In this document: in pieces, positions 33,107 to 41,955 of the stretch
How the letters are laid out: every line of letters starts with the position of its first letter
Numbering within the stretch: position 1 is the first letter of the stretch
From: OLB11 sp041392835
Lineage (GTDB): Bacteria > Bacteroidota > Bacteroidia > Chitinophagales > Chitinophagaceae
Direction: 5' to 3'
NCBI GenBank assembly: GCA_041392835.1
Contig: JAWKLF010000003.1
Coordinates: 248,001-312,000, forward strand
DNA length: 64,000 nucleotides
Position numbers and translations under genes: made by a program
The notes under the pieces: generated by a model
Seen by the model: only the letters and a program-made list of their open reading frames with translations
The model's database searches: none
Told to the model about the DNA's origin: nothing

Positions 33107-33120
33107 TTTAAACGTTTAAA
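33107..33120. promoter_or_regulatory. 14-bp perfect palindrome in divergent intergenic region
   Basis: TTTAAACGTTTAAA is fully self-complementary. It lies in the 290-bp gap between the large outer-membrane gene and the divergent sensor kinase at 33297, and has the AACGTT centre typical of many repressor operators. No regulator is adjacent other than LytS/LytTR, which normally binds direct repeats. The rest of 33121-33296 is AT-rich with no recognisable element. Confidence 0.3.
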
Positions 33121-33296
33121 ATTAACTATATTGTATAGATTTAGCTTCAAAAGGATACGTATAAAAAAATAATCTACAAAATTGCTTTCCTTACCGATAC
33201 TAACTTCTATTAGCCTTTAAAAAATTTAAAACTATCTCTTATATTTTTTTTTACATATTGAAACTTGTAGATTTATCTTGAAAATAAAAAAGTAAT

Positions 33297-34325
33297 ATGA
33301 ATAAGTGGATAGTCTTGTTAGTTCATAGTGTAGCATGTGTATTATTTTTATTGTCGCCTATCTATATTGCACCGCACCCTGGCGCTTCTCAAAATACTTG
33401 GAGCGATTCGCTTACTCAAAAAGGATTTTTACAAAACATAATTTTAGTTATTTTTTTCTATATCAATTTTTTCTATTTTATTCCTAAATTTTTTTATGCC
33501 AAAAAGTACGCCGATTATATCACAATAGCTATTGTGTCATTTATTATTTTAGCTACTATTCCGTTTGCTATGTTTCCTACGCCTTATAATCCTCAGAGTC
33601 ATCATGGAGGCATACATTCCACAAGTGGTTTCTCATTTCCTATGTTTTTGTTTGAAACAAGGCATTTGCTAATTTTATTTTTTGCCGTTTTTTTTGGCTC
33701 CATGACATTAGCCATAAATTATAAAAGACAGCAATTGCAAATTGAAAAAAAAGAAACAGAGCTTTCGTATTTGAAAGCTCAGATAAATCCTCATTTTTTA
33801 TTCAATACACTCAATAGTATCTATGCATTGGCTATAGAAAAATCAAGTAAAACGCCCGAAGCCATTGTGAAGCTATCGGGTTTAATGCGCTATTTGTTTA
33901 GTGATACTTCAATGCGATTTGCTCCATTAGAAAAAGAAATTAATTACATAAACAGTTATATAGATTTGCAAAAAATCCGTTTAGACAATACCGCTAATAT
34001 TCATTATGAAGTAAACGGCGATCTAAAAAACAAAGTTATTGCTCCTTTAATACTTATTCCATTTATCGAAAATGCGTTTAAGCATGGTGTTAACCCTGAA
34101 GAGTCTTCTCATATAGAAGTTCAAATAAGTATTACCGAAAACAATTTATATTTGAATGTTTTTAATCTTAAAGTAGATCATATACAAGATGAGGAGTCAA
34201 AAAGCGGATATGGAATAGATAACGGTCGCCGACAATTAAGTTTGTTATATCCAGATAAGCATGAATTAAAAATTGAAAACAATAAATTTACTTTTTCAGT
34301 CAACATTAAAATTGAATTATCATGA
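33297..34325 (+). CDS. LytS/YehU-type sensor histidine kinase
   Basis: Membrane sensor kinase of 342 aa. Four hydrophobic segments (about 3-23, 44-64, 73-93, 120-141) lead into a short coiled coil and the HisKA_5 (His_kinase) domain with phosphoacceptor His166 in LKAQINPHFLFNTLNSIYAL. The ATPase part has PLILIPFIENAFKHG (N box) and a short glycine box GYGIDNGRRQL. The stop overlaps the start of the LytTR regulator by four bases (ATGA), so kinase and regulator form a coupled pair. Signal unknown. Confidence 0.95.
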   Translation: MNKWIVLLVHSVACVLFLLSPIYIAPHPGASQNTWSDSLTQKGFLQNIILVIFFYINFFYFIPKFFYAKKYADYITIAIVSFIILATIPFAMFPTPYNPQSHHGGIHSTSGFSFPMFLFETRHLLILFFAVFFGSMTLAINYKRQQLQIEKKETELSYLKAQINPHFLFNTLNSIYALAIEKSSKTPEAIVKLSGLMRYLFSDTSMRFAPLEKEINYINSYIDLQKIRLDNTANIHYEVNGDLKNKVIAPLILIPFIENAFKHGVNPEESSHIEVQISITENNLYLNVFNLKVDHIQDEESKSGYGIDNGRRQLSLLYPDKHELKIENNKFTFSVNIKIELS

Positions 34326-35023
34326 TAAAAGCAATAGCCATCGATGATGAACCATTAGCACTCAAAGTCATAGAGTCGCTATGTAAAGAAAACACGTTGG
34401 TGAGTTTAGAAAAAACGTTTTCTAAGCCCAACGATGCCTTGAAGTATATTAATAATTTTCCCGTCGATTTAATTTTTTTAGATATTCATATGCCTTCTAT
34501 TTCGGGCATAGATTTTTATAAAAATTTAGATAAAAATATTATGGTCATTTTTACCACAGCCTTTAGTGAGTACGCTGTAGAAGGTTTTAACCTAAACGCT
34601 GTAGACTATTTAGTAAAGCCAATTACTGAAGACCGCTTTCAACAGGCTGTAAGCAAGGCACATGACTTTTTTTCTTATAATGCTCAAACCGAATCGCCCA
34701 AGCACAACTTTATCTATATACGAGCAGATTACAGTTTGTTAAAAATAAATTATACGGATATAATTTATGTTGAAGGTTTAAATGATTATGTAAAATTTCA
34801 CTTGCAAGACCTAAAACCCATAGTAGCGCGCATGACGTTGAAAAACTTGGCCGACCGCTTACCAGACAGCGAGTTTGTTCGTGTGCATAGGTCTTACATA
34901 GTTCCTACAAGTCGTATAAATGCCATCAGAAACAAACACATTTTTATTTACAATGAAGGTAAGTCGATCGAAATACCTATAGGTAAAAGCTATGAAGAGG
35001 ATGTATATAAAATTTGTAAATAA
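34322..35023 (+). CDS. LytTR family response regulator
   Basis: Two-domain response regulator, 233 aa. Receiver domain residues 1-120 with acidic pocket Asp8-Asp9, phospho-acceptor Asp54 (LIFLDIHMPSISG), and the conserved Lys in LVKPITEDRF. C-terminal LytTR DNA-binding domain about 135-230 (FIYIRADYSLLKI, YVEGLNDYVKFHL, FVRVHRSYIVPTSRI). It is the cognate partner of the upstream LytS-type kinase through a 4-bp overlap. Target genes are unknown; the divergent outer-membrane gene is a candidate only by proximity. Confidence 0.95.
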   Translation: MIKAIAIDDEPLALKVIESLCKENTLVSLEKTFSKPNDALKYINNFPVDLIFLDIHMPSISGIDFYKNLDKNIMVIFTTAFSEYAVEGFNLNAVDYLVKPITEDRFQQAVSKAHDFFSYNAQTESPKHNFIYIRADYSLLKINYTDIIYVEGLNDYVKFHLQDLKPIVARMTLKNLADRLPDSEFVRVHRSYIVPTSRINAIRNKHIFIYNEGKSIEIPIGKSYEEDVYKICK

Positions 35024-35024
35024 A

Positions 35025-36056
35025 TTAGAATAACAAACCACCTTGTTTGTTTTTCCAATGTTGGTCTAGGTGTAAGTGTTTATATGCTTTTTCTGTAGCC
35101 TCTCTACCTCGAGGTGTTCGCACGATATAGCCCTCTTGTATTAAAAATGGTTCATATACTTCTTCTATCGTACCACTTTCTTCGCCTACGGCAGTGGCTA
35201 TATTATTAATACCCACAGGGCCGCCTTTAAATTTTTCTATCAAAGTAGATAAAATCTTATTATCCATTTCATCAAGTCCATGGGCATCTACTTTAAGAGC
35301 CTTTAGCCCATGTTCTGCTATGCCCATATCAATTGTGCCATTGCCTAATATTTGAGCAAAATCTCGCATTCTTCTTAGTAGTCCATTGGCTATACGAGGT
35401 GTGCCTCTGCTTCTGCTTGCTATTTCTTGTGCAGCATTTGATGTAATTTTTACACCTAATATTTGAGCACTGCGTATTACAATTTTTATTAAGGTTTCTG
35501 CGGTATAATATTCTAATCGAGATTTGATGCCAAATCTAGAAAGAAGAGGGGCGGTCAATAAACCTGATCGGGTAGTAGCACCCACTAAAGTAAAAGGATG
35601 AATAGCCAATTGTACACTTCGCGCATTGGGACCAGTATCAATCATAATGTCTATCTTATAATCTTCCATTGCAGCATATAAATATTCTTCTACCACGGTG
35701 CTAAGTCGGTGTATTTCATCAATAAATAATACATCTCGGTGTTCGAGTGAAGTAAGTAGTCCGGCTAAATCAGCTGGTTTTTCTATTACTGGGCCACTGG
35801 TTTCTTTGATGTTGACTCCTAACTCATTGGCTACTATTCTCGACAAGGTTGTTTTGCCTAAGCCAGGAGGTCCATGAAAAAGTATGTGATCTAAGGCATC
35901 GCCACGTTGATTGGCTGCTTTAATAAATATTTTAATATTTTCAATGAGCTCTGCTTGACCCGTAAAGTCTTCAATACTATGAGGTCTAATAGTATTTTCA
36001 AATTCTTTTTCTTGGGGGTTTATAGACTCTTCAGGGTCTAAATTGGGATTACTCAT
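35025..36056 (-). CDS. ruvB: Holliday junction branch migration DNA helicase RuvB
   Basis: Hexameric AAA+ motor of branch migration, 343 aa, full length. FTGQAELIENIKIFIKAANQ (about 31-50), Walker A GPPGLGKTTLS (about 65-75), Walker B LFIDEIHRL (about 114-122), sensor region GATTRSGLLTAPLLSRFG with the arginine finger, and the C-terminal winged helix YIVRTPRGREATEKAY. Convergent with the LytTR gene (one base between stops). A TACATTTG -7 box lies 6-13 nt upstream of its ATG (36062-36069). ruvA and ruvC are not in the window. Confidence 0.98.
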   Translation of the reverse strand: MSNPNLDPEESINPQEKEFENTIRPHSIEDFTGQAELIENIKIFIKAANQRGDALDHILFHGPPGLGKTTLSRIVANELGVNIKETSGPVIEKPADLAGLLTSLEHRDVLFIDEIHRLSTVVEEYLYAAMEDYKIDIMIDTGPNARSVQLAIHPFTLVGATTRSGLLTAPLLSRFGIKSRLEYYTAETLIKIVIRSAQILGVKITSNAAQEIASRSRGTPRIANGLLRRMRDFAQILGNGTIDMGIAEHGLKALKVDAHGLDEMDNKILSTLIEKFKGGPVGINNIATAVGEESGTIEEVYEPFLIQEGYIVRTPRGREATEKAYKHLHLDQHWKNKQGGLLF

Positions 36057-36061
36057 TGATA

Positions 36062-36069
36062 CAAATGTA
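36062..36069 (-). promoter_or_regulatory. -7 box of ruvB
   Basis: Minus-strand TACATTTG, a perfect TAnnTTTG, 5 nt before the ruvB ATG, implying an almost leaderless transcript if used. Confidence 0.45.
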
Positions 36070-36084
36070 GTGAATAAATAAAAA

Positions 36085-37755
36085 TTAGTATTTTACATTT
36101 TTACTTAATAAAGTTTTTGCTAATTTTTGCGATTCTTTATTTTTTTCTTTACCATGTAGCATTTCAGACAAGGTTTCTATACGTTCTTCATCGTTTAATT
36201 GTTTAATGTGAGTTTGTATAGTTCCCGATTTGCTTTGGGATTTATACACAAATAAATGTGTAGCAGCTTTTGCTGCAATTTGTGGTAAATGCGTTATGCT
36301 AATTATTTGATGCGAAGTACTTAATTGTTGCATTAATAGTGCAACTTGAACTGCAGTTTCGCCGCTTATGCCAGTATCTATTTCGTCAAATACAAGTGTA
36401 GACACACCTACAGCACTAGCTGTCAACGATTTTATACAAAGCATTAAACGGCTAAGTTCTCCACCCGATATGGCTTTATATATAGGTTTGTATTTTCCTG
36501 TTTTGTTAGCATCTAAAATAAAGAGTAATTTGTCTGCACCATAGCTATGGTATGGAGTAGCTGAATGTTCTATTTTAAATTGCGCATTAGGCATACCTAC
36601 CTGAGCTAGTAGCGAAGTAACTTTATGCTCGATATTCGAAATTTCTTTTTTTCTTTTTTGTGTAAGTGTGTTTGCTAAATCTTGTATTTGTATAAATAAA
36701 TCATCGCATATTCTTTTGAGTCGTTGCTCTTCTTCGTCAGCAATGGTTACTTTTTGAAGTTTTATTTCAAGTTCTTCTTGAATTTTTATTAAAGAGGCCG
36801 TATCCTGAACGTGATGTTTCTTTAATAGATGGTTACATGTATTTAATCGATCGCTTAATACTTGTATTTTTTCTTCGTCATAATGTGTATTAGAAAATAT
36901 ATGTTGAATGTCTACAACACTTTCTTTTATTTCTACTAAAGCGCTCTGCAAGTTTTCTAAAAGGCTTGTATGATGTTGTTTGATGGCTGCCTGTTGTTCA
37001 AGGGTTTGAATAGCTTGTTTGAGTTGCGAAGTAATGGGGTTTTCATTTTCATCTAAAAGTTGCAAAGCCAGTTGTAAAGCACTTTTGGTTTGCTCGCTTT
37101 GCGATAGCAAAAAAAGATCTTTTTCTATATTTTCGATTTCGTTTTCTTGCAATTGGAGCGAAGAAATTTCATCGTACATAAATTGATGATAATCTTGTTC
37201 TTTTTTCAAAACAATATTTTCTGCGCAAATATTTTCATATTCTTTTAAAGCAGCTTTCCATTCAACATATTTTTTTGTATAAAAATTTACATCATCGCTT
37301 AGTTGAATGATTTTATCATAAATATTTAATTGAGTTTCTTCTTGTTTTAGTTCGAGTGTATCAAACTGCTTATGCATATCTACAAGGTAAGCGCCGAGCA
37401 ATTGAAGATTGCTAAGCGAAACGGGCGTATCATTGATAAAATTTCTACTTTTACCATTAGGGTTGATTTCTTTTCTAATAATAAGCTCATCTTCAAAATC
37501 TATATCCCAAGGAGCAATAAGTTCTATGATATCTTGTTTATTTTCAATATTGAATTGTGCTTCTATTATAGCTTTTTCATCTTCTCTAAGCAATGACTTA
37601 TTGTCAACTCGGTCGCCAAGTAGTAAAGATAAGGCACCTAAAATTACAGATTTGCCTGCTCCTGTTTCTCCCGTAATGGTCGTAAATCCATTTTGAAAAC
37701 GAATGGTCGTTTCTTCTATTAAGATGTAATTTTTAATATAAAGATGAGCAAGCAT
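36085..37755 (-). CDS. recN: DNA repair protein RecN
   Basis: SMC-like ATPase of double-strand-break repair, 556 aa. N-terminal half-ATPase with Walker A TGETGAGKSVILGAL (about 29-43), a long central coiled coil (about 150-350), and C-terminal half-ATPase with the ABC signature AISGGELSRLMLCIK (about 415-429), Walker B LVFDEIDTGISGETA (about 441-455) and SITHLPQIAAKA (about 477-488). The length and split head are standard for RecN. A TAATTTTG box lies just upstream (37760-37767). ruvB follows 28 bp downstream, so a recN-ruvB repair transcript is plausible. Confidence 0.97.
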   Translation of the reverse strand: MLAHLYIKNYILIEETTIRFQNGFTTITGETGAGKSVILGALSLLLGDRVDNKSLLREDEKAIIEAQFNIENKQDIIELIAPWDIDFEDELIIRKEINPNGKSRNFINDTPVSLSNLQLLGAYLVDMHKQFDTLELKQEETQLNIYDKIIQLSDDVNFYTKKYVEWKAALKEYENICAENIVLKKEQDYHQFMYDEISSLQLQENEIENIEKDLFLLSQSEQTKSALQLALQLLDENENPITSQLKQAIQTLEQQAAIKQHHTSLLENLQSALVEIKESVVDIQHIFSNTHYDEEKIQVLSDRLNTCNHLLKKHHVQDTASLIKIQEELEIKLQKVTIADEEEQRLKRICDDLFIQIQDLANTLTQKRKKEISNIEHKVTSLLAQVGMPNAQFKIEHSATPYHSYGADKLLFILDANKTGKYKPIYKAISGGELSRLMLCIKSLTASAVGVSTLVFDEIDTGISGETAVQVALLMQQLSTSHQIISITHLPQIAAKAATHLFVYKSQSKSGTIQTHIKQLNDEERIETLSEMLHGKEKNKESQKLAKTLLSKNVKY

Positions 37756-37759
37756 AAAA

Positions 37760-37767
37760 CAAAATTA
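37760..37767 (-). promoter_or_regulatory. -7 box of recN
   Basis: Minus-strand TAATTTTG (TAnnTTTG), 4 nt before the recN ATG. No LexA-like box recognised. Confidence 0.4.
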
Positions 37768-37832
37768 CTCTAAATAGTCATCAATACATTTTCTTATTGA
37801 AGAATAATTTTTTTATAAACTTAAAGGATTTT

Positions 37833-38939
37833 TTATACTGTTTGAAACTGCTTTATGGTATCAAAAAATTGGTCAAATAAATAGCGTGAATCGTGAGGGC
37901 CAGGGGTAGATTCGGGGTGGTATTGTACACTAAAAACGGGTTTACTTTTTAGTTGTATACCTTCTAATGTTTGATCATTGAGATTAACATGGGTAATTTC
38001 TACATCAGCTAGAGGTTCTATAGAGTTTTTGTCAATTGCAAAGCCATGATTTTGTGTAGTGATTTCGCTTTTTTGTGTTTTAATATTGAATACTGGGTGG
38101 TTTAGTCCTCGGTGGCCATAGTGCATTTTAAATGAAGTAGCTCCTTGTGATAAGCAAATGAGTTGATGACCTAAGCATATACCAAAGCAAGGTTTCTCAG
38201 TTTGAATAATGGCTTTTACAGTATTAATGGCATGGTGCATTGAGGCGGGGTCGCCAGGACCATTCGATATAAAATAGGCATCCGGTTCAAAGGCATTGAG
38301 CTCTTCTATAGTAGAAGTATTTGGAAATACGTTGAGGTAAGCACCTTTTTGTTCCAATAAGCGAAGCATGCTTTTTTTGATACCAAAGTCAAGTACAGCT
38401 ATACGAATTGGGCTATTTTCTTGACCTACAAAATAACTTTCTTTTGTACTCACAAAGTTCGTTAGGTCTGAGCCTTCTATATTTGGTGCAGCTTGTAGTT
38501 TTTCTTTCAATATATCTAAATCAAATTCGGTTGAAGAAAGAATACAATTCATAGATCCAGCTTTTCGAATATGTGTTACTAATGCTCTGGTATCTATACC
38601 ATGTATTGCTATTATGTTATTGTCTATAAGGTATTGCTCTAAATCTGAAGTTGCTAAGGTTCGTGAAAAGGAATCGGATAAATTTTTTGCAACCAAGCCA
38701 GCAATTTTTACACTATTACTTTCTATGTCTGTAGTATTTATACCATAGTTGCCTATATGAGCAGTATTCATTACGAGAACTTGGCCATAATAAGAAGGGT
38801 CTGTAAACACTTCTTGGTATCCAGTCATGCCAGTATTAAAGCATATTTCACCATAGCTGATGCCTTTTTTTCCAAAGGAATAGCCTTTAAAAAGGGTTCC
38901 ATCTGCCAATAACAATAATGCGTTTTGGGAATTCTTCAT
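37833..38939 (-). CDS. carA: Carbamoyl phosphate synthase small subunit
   Basis: Glutaminase subunit supplying ammonia for carbamoyl phosphate (pyrimidine and arginine synthesis), 368 aa. The N-terminal domain has FNTGMTGYQEVFTDPSYYGQ (about 34-53) and HIGNYGIN. The C-terminal class I amidotransferase domain has FISNGPGDPASM (about 213-224), nucleophile Cys in CFGICLGHQL (about 247-256) and the His-Glu pair in SVQYHPESTPGPHDS (about 338-352). Full length. carB is not adjacent. A good promoter (TAGCTTTG with an upstream TTTTTG) lies immediately upstream. Confidence 0.97.
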   Translation of the reverse strand: MKNSQNALLLLADGTLFKGYSFGKKGISYGEICFNTGMTGYQEVFTDPSYYGQVLVMNTAHIGNYGINTTDIESNSVKIAGLVAKNLSDSFSRTLATSDLEQYLIDNNIIAIHGIDTRALVTHIRKAGSMNCILSSTEFDLDILKEKLQAAPNIEGSDLTNFVSTKESYFVGQENSPIRIAVLDFGIKKSMLRLLEQKGAYLNVFPNTSTIEELNAFEPDAYFISNGPGDPASMHHAINTVKAIIQTEKPCFGICLGHQLICLSQGATSFKMHYGHRGLNHPVFNIKTQKSEITTQNHGFAIDKNSIEPLADVEITHVNLNDQTLEGIQLKSKPVFSVQYHPESTPGPHDSRYLFDQFFDTIKQFQTV

Positions 38940-38946
38940 TAAATGG

Positions 38947-38977
38947 CAAAGCTAATCTATGCCAACGAAAACAAAAA
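38947..38977 (-). promoter_or_regulatory. Promoter of carA
   Basis: Minus-strand -7 box TAGCTTTG at 38947-38954, with a -33-like TTTTTG at about 38972-38977, 17 nt upstream. The spacing is a little short but acceptable. The start codon is 7 nt downstream of the box. Confidence 0.55.
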
Positions 38978-39009
38978 TAGTTGTTGATAAAATATTAGGA
39001 AATTGCCCT

Positions 39010-39642
39010 TTAGAATCTAATTCCTAAATTGTAATTCAATTGTATGATAGGTGAACCATTGCCAAAAGGAAAATCGTATATATCGGTAGTGTAATAATTG
39101 TATTGGTCATATTTTTTGAAACTATCATAATAATTAAATCCGATACCAATATCAGCACCTGTATAAAAATGCTTTCCAAACGTAAAATTTATACTATTAT
39201 TAATCAAAAAAGAAAATTGATTTCTTGTTTCAACTCTATAAAATTGTGAGCTAGAAATGTAATTGTAATATCTATCGTCGCCTACAGAAATAAGAAATTG
39301 AGGACCTACAGCATATTTCGCAACGCCCTGTTTTTTGGGATAAAATTTTATTGTAGGAGCTATATAAACAGCGTTTTGTTGATAAATGGAAAAGCTAACT
39401 GGTATTTTTATACCAATGATAGGGTTGGCAATGTATTCATAGCTAAAATTAACAGCCAAATCGGGTTCGCCATCGTAGGCTCTTGTAGAAATAACTTGAA
39501 CCGGTGAAAATGAAATGATGTGATTGCCTAAGCTTGTATTATGACGTTTTGTTTTTCCTTTTCCTAAAAACATGCCTTGTTCGCCTTGAGCGAAAGCACT
39601 AATACTAATTACTGTTAAAAAAATAAATGATATATATTTCAT
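39010..39642 (-). CDS. Outer-membrane beta-barrel protein of unknown function
   Basis: Exported protein, 210 aa. Signal peptide MKYISFIFLTVISISAFAQG. About eight to ten amphipathic strands follow, such as IIGIKIPVSFSIYQQNAVYIAP, YAVGPQFLISVG and FYTGADIGIGFNYYD, ending with IIQLNYNLGIRF, a classic C-terminal barrel strand with terminal Phe. Size fits a small OmpW/OmpA-like barrel. No function can be given. It lies between the rluA-type gene and carA on the minus strand; a TATTTTCG box lies upstream at 39661-39668. Confidence 0.75.
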   Translation of the reverse strand: MKYISFIFLTVISISAFAQGEQGMFLGKGKTKRHNTSLGNHIISFSPVQVISTRAYDGEPDLAVNFSYEYIANPIIGIKIPVSFSIYQQNAVYIAPTIKFYPKKQGVAKYAVGPQFLISVGDDRYYNYISSSQFYRVETRNQFSFLINNSINFTFGKHFYTGADIGIGFNYYDSFKKYDQYNYYTTDIYDFPFGNGSPIIQLNYNLGIRF

Positions 39643-39678
39643 GTGAATATGTTTGAACTACGAAAATACTTCAAAATT

Positions 39679-40401
39679 CTAAATCAACCACTTTTTACAT
39701 TGATTTAAAAGTGCCTTTAATTCCTTAGGTAGAGGAGCTTCGGTATGTATAGGAGTATTGTTTATATCTTTTAAAGATAAAGTATGTGCATGCAATGCCA
39801 AATGGTTTAGAATAGGCTTTTCTTCCTCATCGTTTTTAGATAATTTATATCTTTTCTTGATGTTGGAAATATATATTTCTTCGCTTTTGCCATATAAACT
39901 ATCGCATAGTATAGGGCAACCCGCATTGGCCATATGTACTCTAATTTGGTGTGTTCGGCCTGTAAGTAATGTGCAGGCTACATGGCTATATAATCCATAG
40001 GTTTCTAATACTTTGTATGCAGTTATAGATTCTTTGCCTTGTTTGTGATTGACTACCATTTTGCCTTTAATGGTAGGGTGTTCCATAATGGCTTCTTGTA
40101 TTGTGCCTTCTTCTTTGGGGAGTTTGCCGTGTACTATGCAATGATAAATTTTAGTTACTTCTCTGTGTTCAAATTGTAAGGAAGCATGTCTGTGTGCTTC
40201 TTTGTTTTTGGCCAAACATATACAACCACTCGTTTCTTTGTCAAGTCGGTGTATGATGAATAAGTCTATATTGTATTTATTCATTAGCTCTCTATGAAGC
40301 GAGGGAATTTCTTCATTGTGCCTATCTGCTATGCTCAATAAGCCTGATGGTTTGTTGGCAAAAACATAATTTTCATTTTCAAACAAGATGGGTATATTCA
40401 T
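39679..40401 (-). CDS. RluA-family RNA pseudouridine synthase
   Basis: Pseudouridine synthase, 240 aa, catalytic core without an S4 domain. The signature IIHRLDKETSGCICLAKN has catalytic Asp54. YVFANKPSGLLSI (12-24) and ALLTGRTHQIRVHMANAGCPILCDSLYG-type sequence (LLTGRTHQIRVHMANAG, with the GRTHQIR motif) complete the RluA family. The RNA target (23S rRNA, 16S rRNA or tRNA) cannot be fixed; the short, S4-less form resembles RluA/TruC-like enzymes. It is divergent from mgtE. Confidence 0.93.
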   Translation of the reverse strand: MNIPILFENENYVFANKPSGLLSIADRHNEEIPSLHRELMNKYNIDLFIIHRLDKETSGCICLAKNKEAHRHASLQFEHREVTKIYHCIVHGKLPKEEGTIQEAIMEHPTIKGKMVVNHKQGKESITAYKVLETYGLYSHVACTLLTGRTHQIRVHMANAGCPILCDSLYGKSEEIYISNIKKRYKLSKNDEEEKPILNHLALHAHTLSLKDINNTPIHTEAPLPKELKALLNQCKKWLI

Positions 40402-40532
40402 ACAGTTGGGATATTTGCTCTAAAGTATTTTTTTTAAAAGGCTAAATTAATATTTTCTTTTGCTACAAATAGTAATAAATGCCTTGATAAATAATATCCA
40501 ATAACAAGTTAGGCAATCAGCAGTGTAAACTT

Positions 40533-40540
40533 TACTTTTG
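40533..40540 (+). promoter_or_regulatory. -7 box of mgtE
   Basis: TACTTTTG (TAnnTTTG) ends 6 nt before the ATG at 40547. An in-frame TTG three codons upstream (40538) overlaps the promoter box itself and is rejected as start. Confidence 0.5.
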
Positions 40541-40546
40541 CGTTTC

Positions 40547-41929
40547 ATGGAAAATGTACAAAGCATACAAGAACGTGTGAGCAAACTCATAGAACTAGAT
40601 GCTTGGGGCGAGTTAAAAGAACTTATCAATGACCTCAATATATCTGATGTTGTTGAGATGATAGATGCATTTCCAGAACACAGTTTAAGTTTTTTTACTC
40701 AACTAGATTTTCAGCGTGCATTGGCTACATTTAGAATATTGGATGCGCACATACAAGAAGACTTTTTGACAAAATTGCCTTCGCATCAATTGGTTCAAAT
40801 TCTAAATGATTTGCCACCCGATGATAGGACTTCATTATTGAGCGAGCTTTCCAATCAGGCTGTAAAAGAAATTATAAAACATCTTAATCCTGAAGAAAGA
40901 AAAGTAACCTTATCACTTTTGGGCTATCCAGAAGAAAGTGTTGGGCGCCTCATGACTCCAGATTATATAGACGTAGAACCTGATTGGACTGTAGAGCAAG
41001 TACTTACTTATATTAGAGATTATGGTAAAAATAGTGAAACTATAGATGTAATTTATGTGACAGACAAACATGGTGCTTTAATAGATGATATACGAATTAG
41101 AGACTTTTTGTTAGTAGACCCTAAAGGCACAAAGGTGGAAGATTTAATAGATGGCAGATATATTTCATTGCATGTCAATGATGACCAAAAAGACACGGTG
41201 AGTATCTTTCAGATGAATAATAGAGTGGCATTGCCAGTAGTTGATGATAAAAATATTTTGTTGGGTATTGTTACTATAGATGATGTGCTGTGGGTAGCAG
41301 AAGAAGAATATTCAGAAGATATACAACGTATCGGAGGAACTGAAGTATTAGATGATCCTTACTTAGAAGTACCACTATTTCATTTATACCAAAAAAGAGT
41401 TGTATGGTTAATTGTTTTATTTTTTGGCGAACTGCTAACCATAGCGGCCATGTCTAATTTTGAACAGCAAATAGCAAAAGTTGTCATCTTGGCCACTTTT
41501 GTACCATTAATTATTTCGAGTGGTGGTAATAGTGGCTCGCAAGCAGCTACATTAATTATTCAAGCAATGGCTTTGGGAGAAGTGACCATAAAAGATTGGT
41601 GGAATGTAATGAAAAGAGAATTGTATTCTGGTATCACCTTAGGACTTACGCTTTGTCTTCTAAGTTTTATTGTCATCACTGGATGGAATTTTTTTTCACC
41701 CGTATTTGGTGGACAATATTTTCGCATAGCTGCTGTAGTAGGCTTTTCGCTTATAGGAGTGGTATTGTGGGGTACACTGATGGGCTCTATGTTGCCATTG
41801 TTATTAAAAAAACTGGGTATTGATCCTGCTACATCATCTACACCATTTGTAGCTACATTGGTAGATGTAACAGGCTTATTAATTTATTTTAGTTTTGCTA
41901 TATTATTTCTAAAAGGAATTATACTTTAA
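40547..41929 (+). CDS. mgtE: Magnesium transporter MgtE
   Basis: Mg2+ channel/transporter, 460 aa. The cytosolic N domain (about 1-130) has LPSHQLVQILNDLPPDDRTSLL-type superhelix. Tandem CBS domains follow (about 135-255: VGRLMTPDYIDVEPDWTVEQV, ALPVVDDKNILLGIVTIDDV), which sense Mg2+ and gate the pore. Then a plug helix and five transmembrane helices (about 285-458) with ISSGGNSGSQAATLIIQAMA and the final pore motif STPFVATLVDVTGLLIYF. Complete. rimO begins 26 bp downstream on the same strand. Confidence 0.97.
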   Translation: MENVQSIQERVSKLIELDAWGELKELINDLNISDVVEMIDAFPEHSLSFFTQLDFQRALATFRILDAHIQEDFLTKLPSHQLVQILNDLPPDDRTSLLSELSNQAVKEIIKHLNPEERKVTLSLLGYPEESVGRLMTPDYIDVEPDWTVEQVLTYIRDYGKNSETIDVIYVTDKHGALIDDIRIRDFLLVDPKGTKVEDLIDGRYISLHVNDDQKDTVSIFQMNNRVALPVVDDKNILLGIVTIDDVLWVAEEEYSEDIQRIGGTEVLDDPYLEVPLFHLYQKRVVWLIVLFFGELLTIAAMSNFEQQIAKVVILATFVPLIISSGGNSGSQAATLIIQAMALGEVTIKDWWNVMKRELYSGITLGLTLCLLSFIVITGWNFFSPVFGGQYFRIAAVVGFSLIGVVLWGTLMGSMLPLLLKKLGIDPATSSTPFVATLVDVTGLLIYFSFAILFLKGIIL

Positions 41930-41955
41930 CAAAATGCCATACCAAAATTAGCTTC

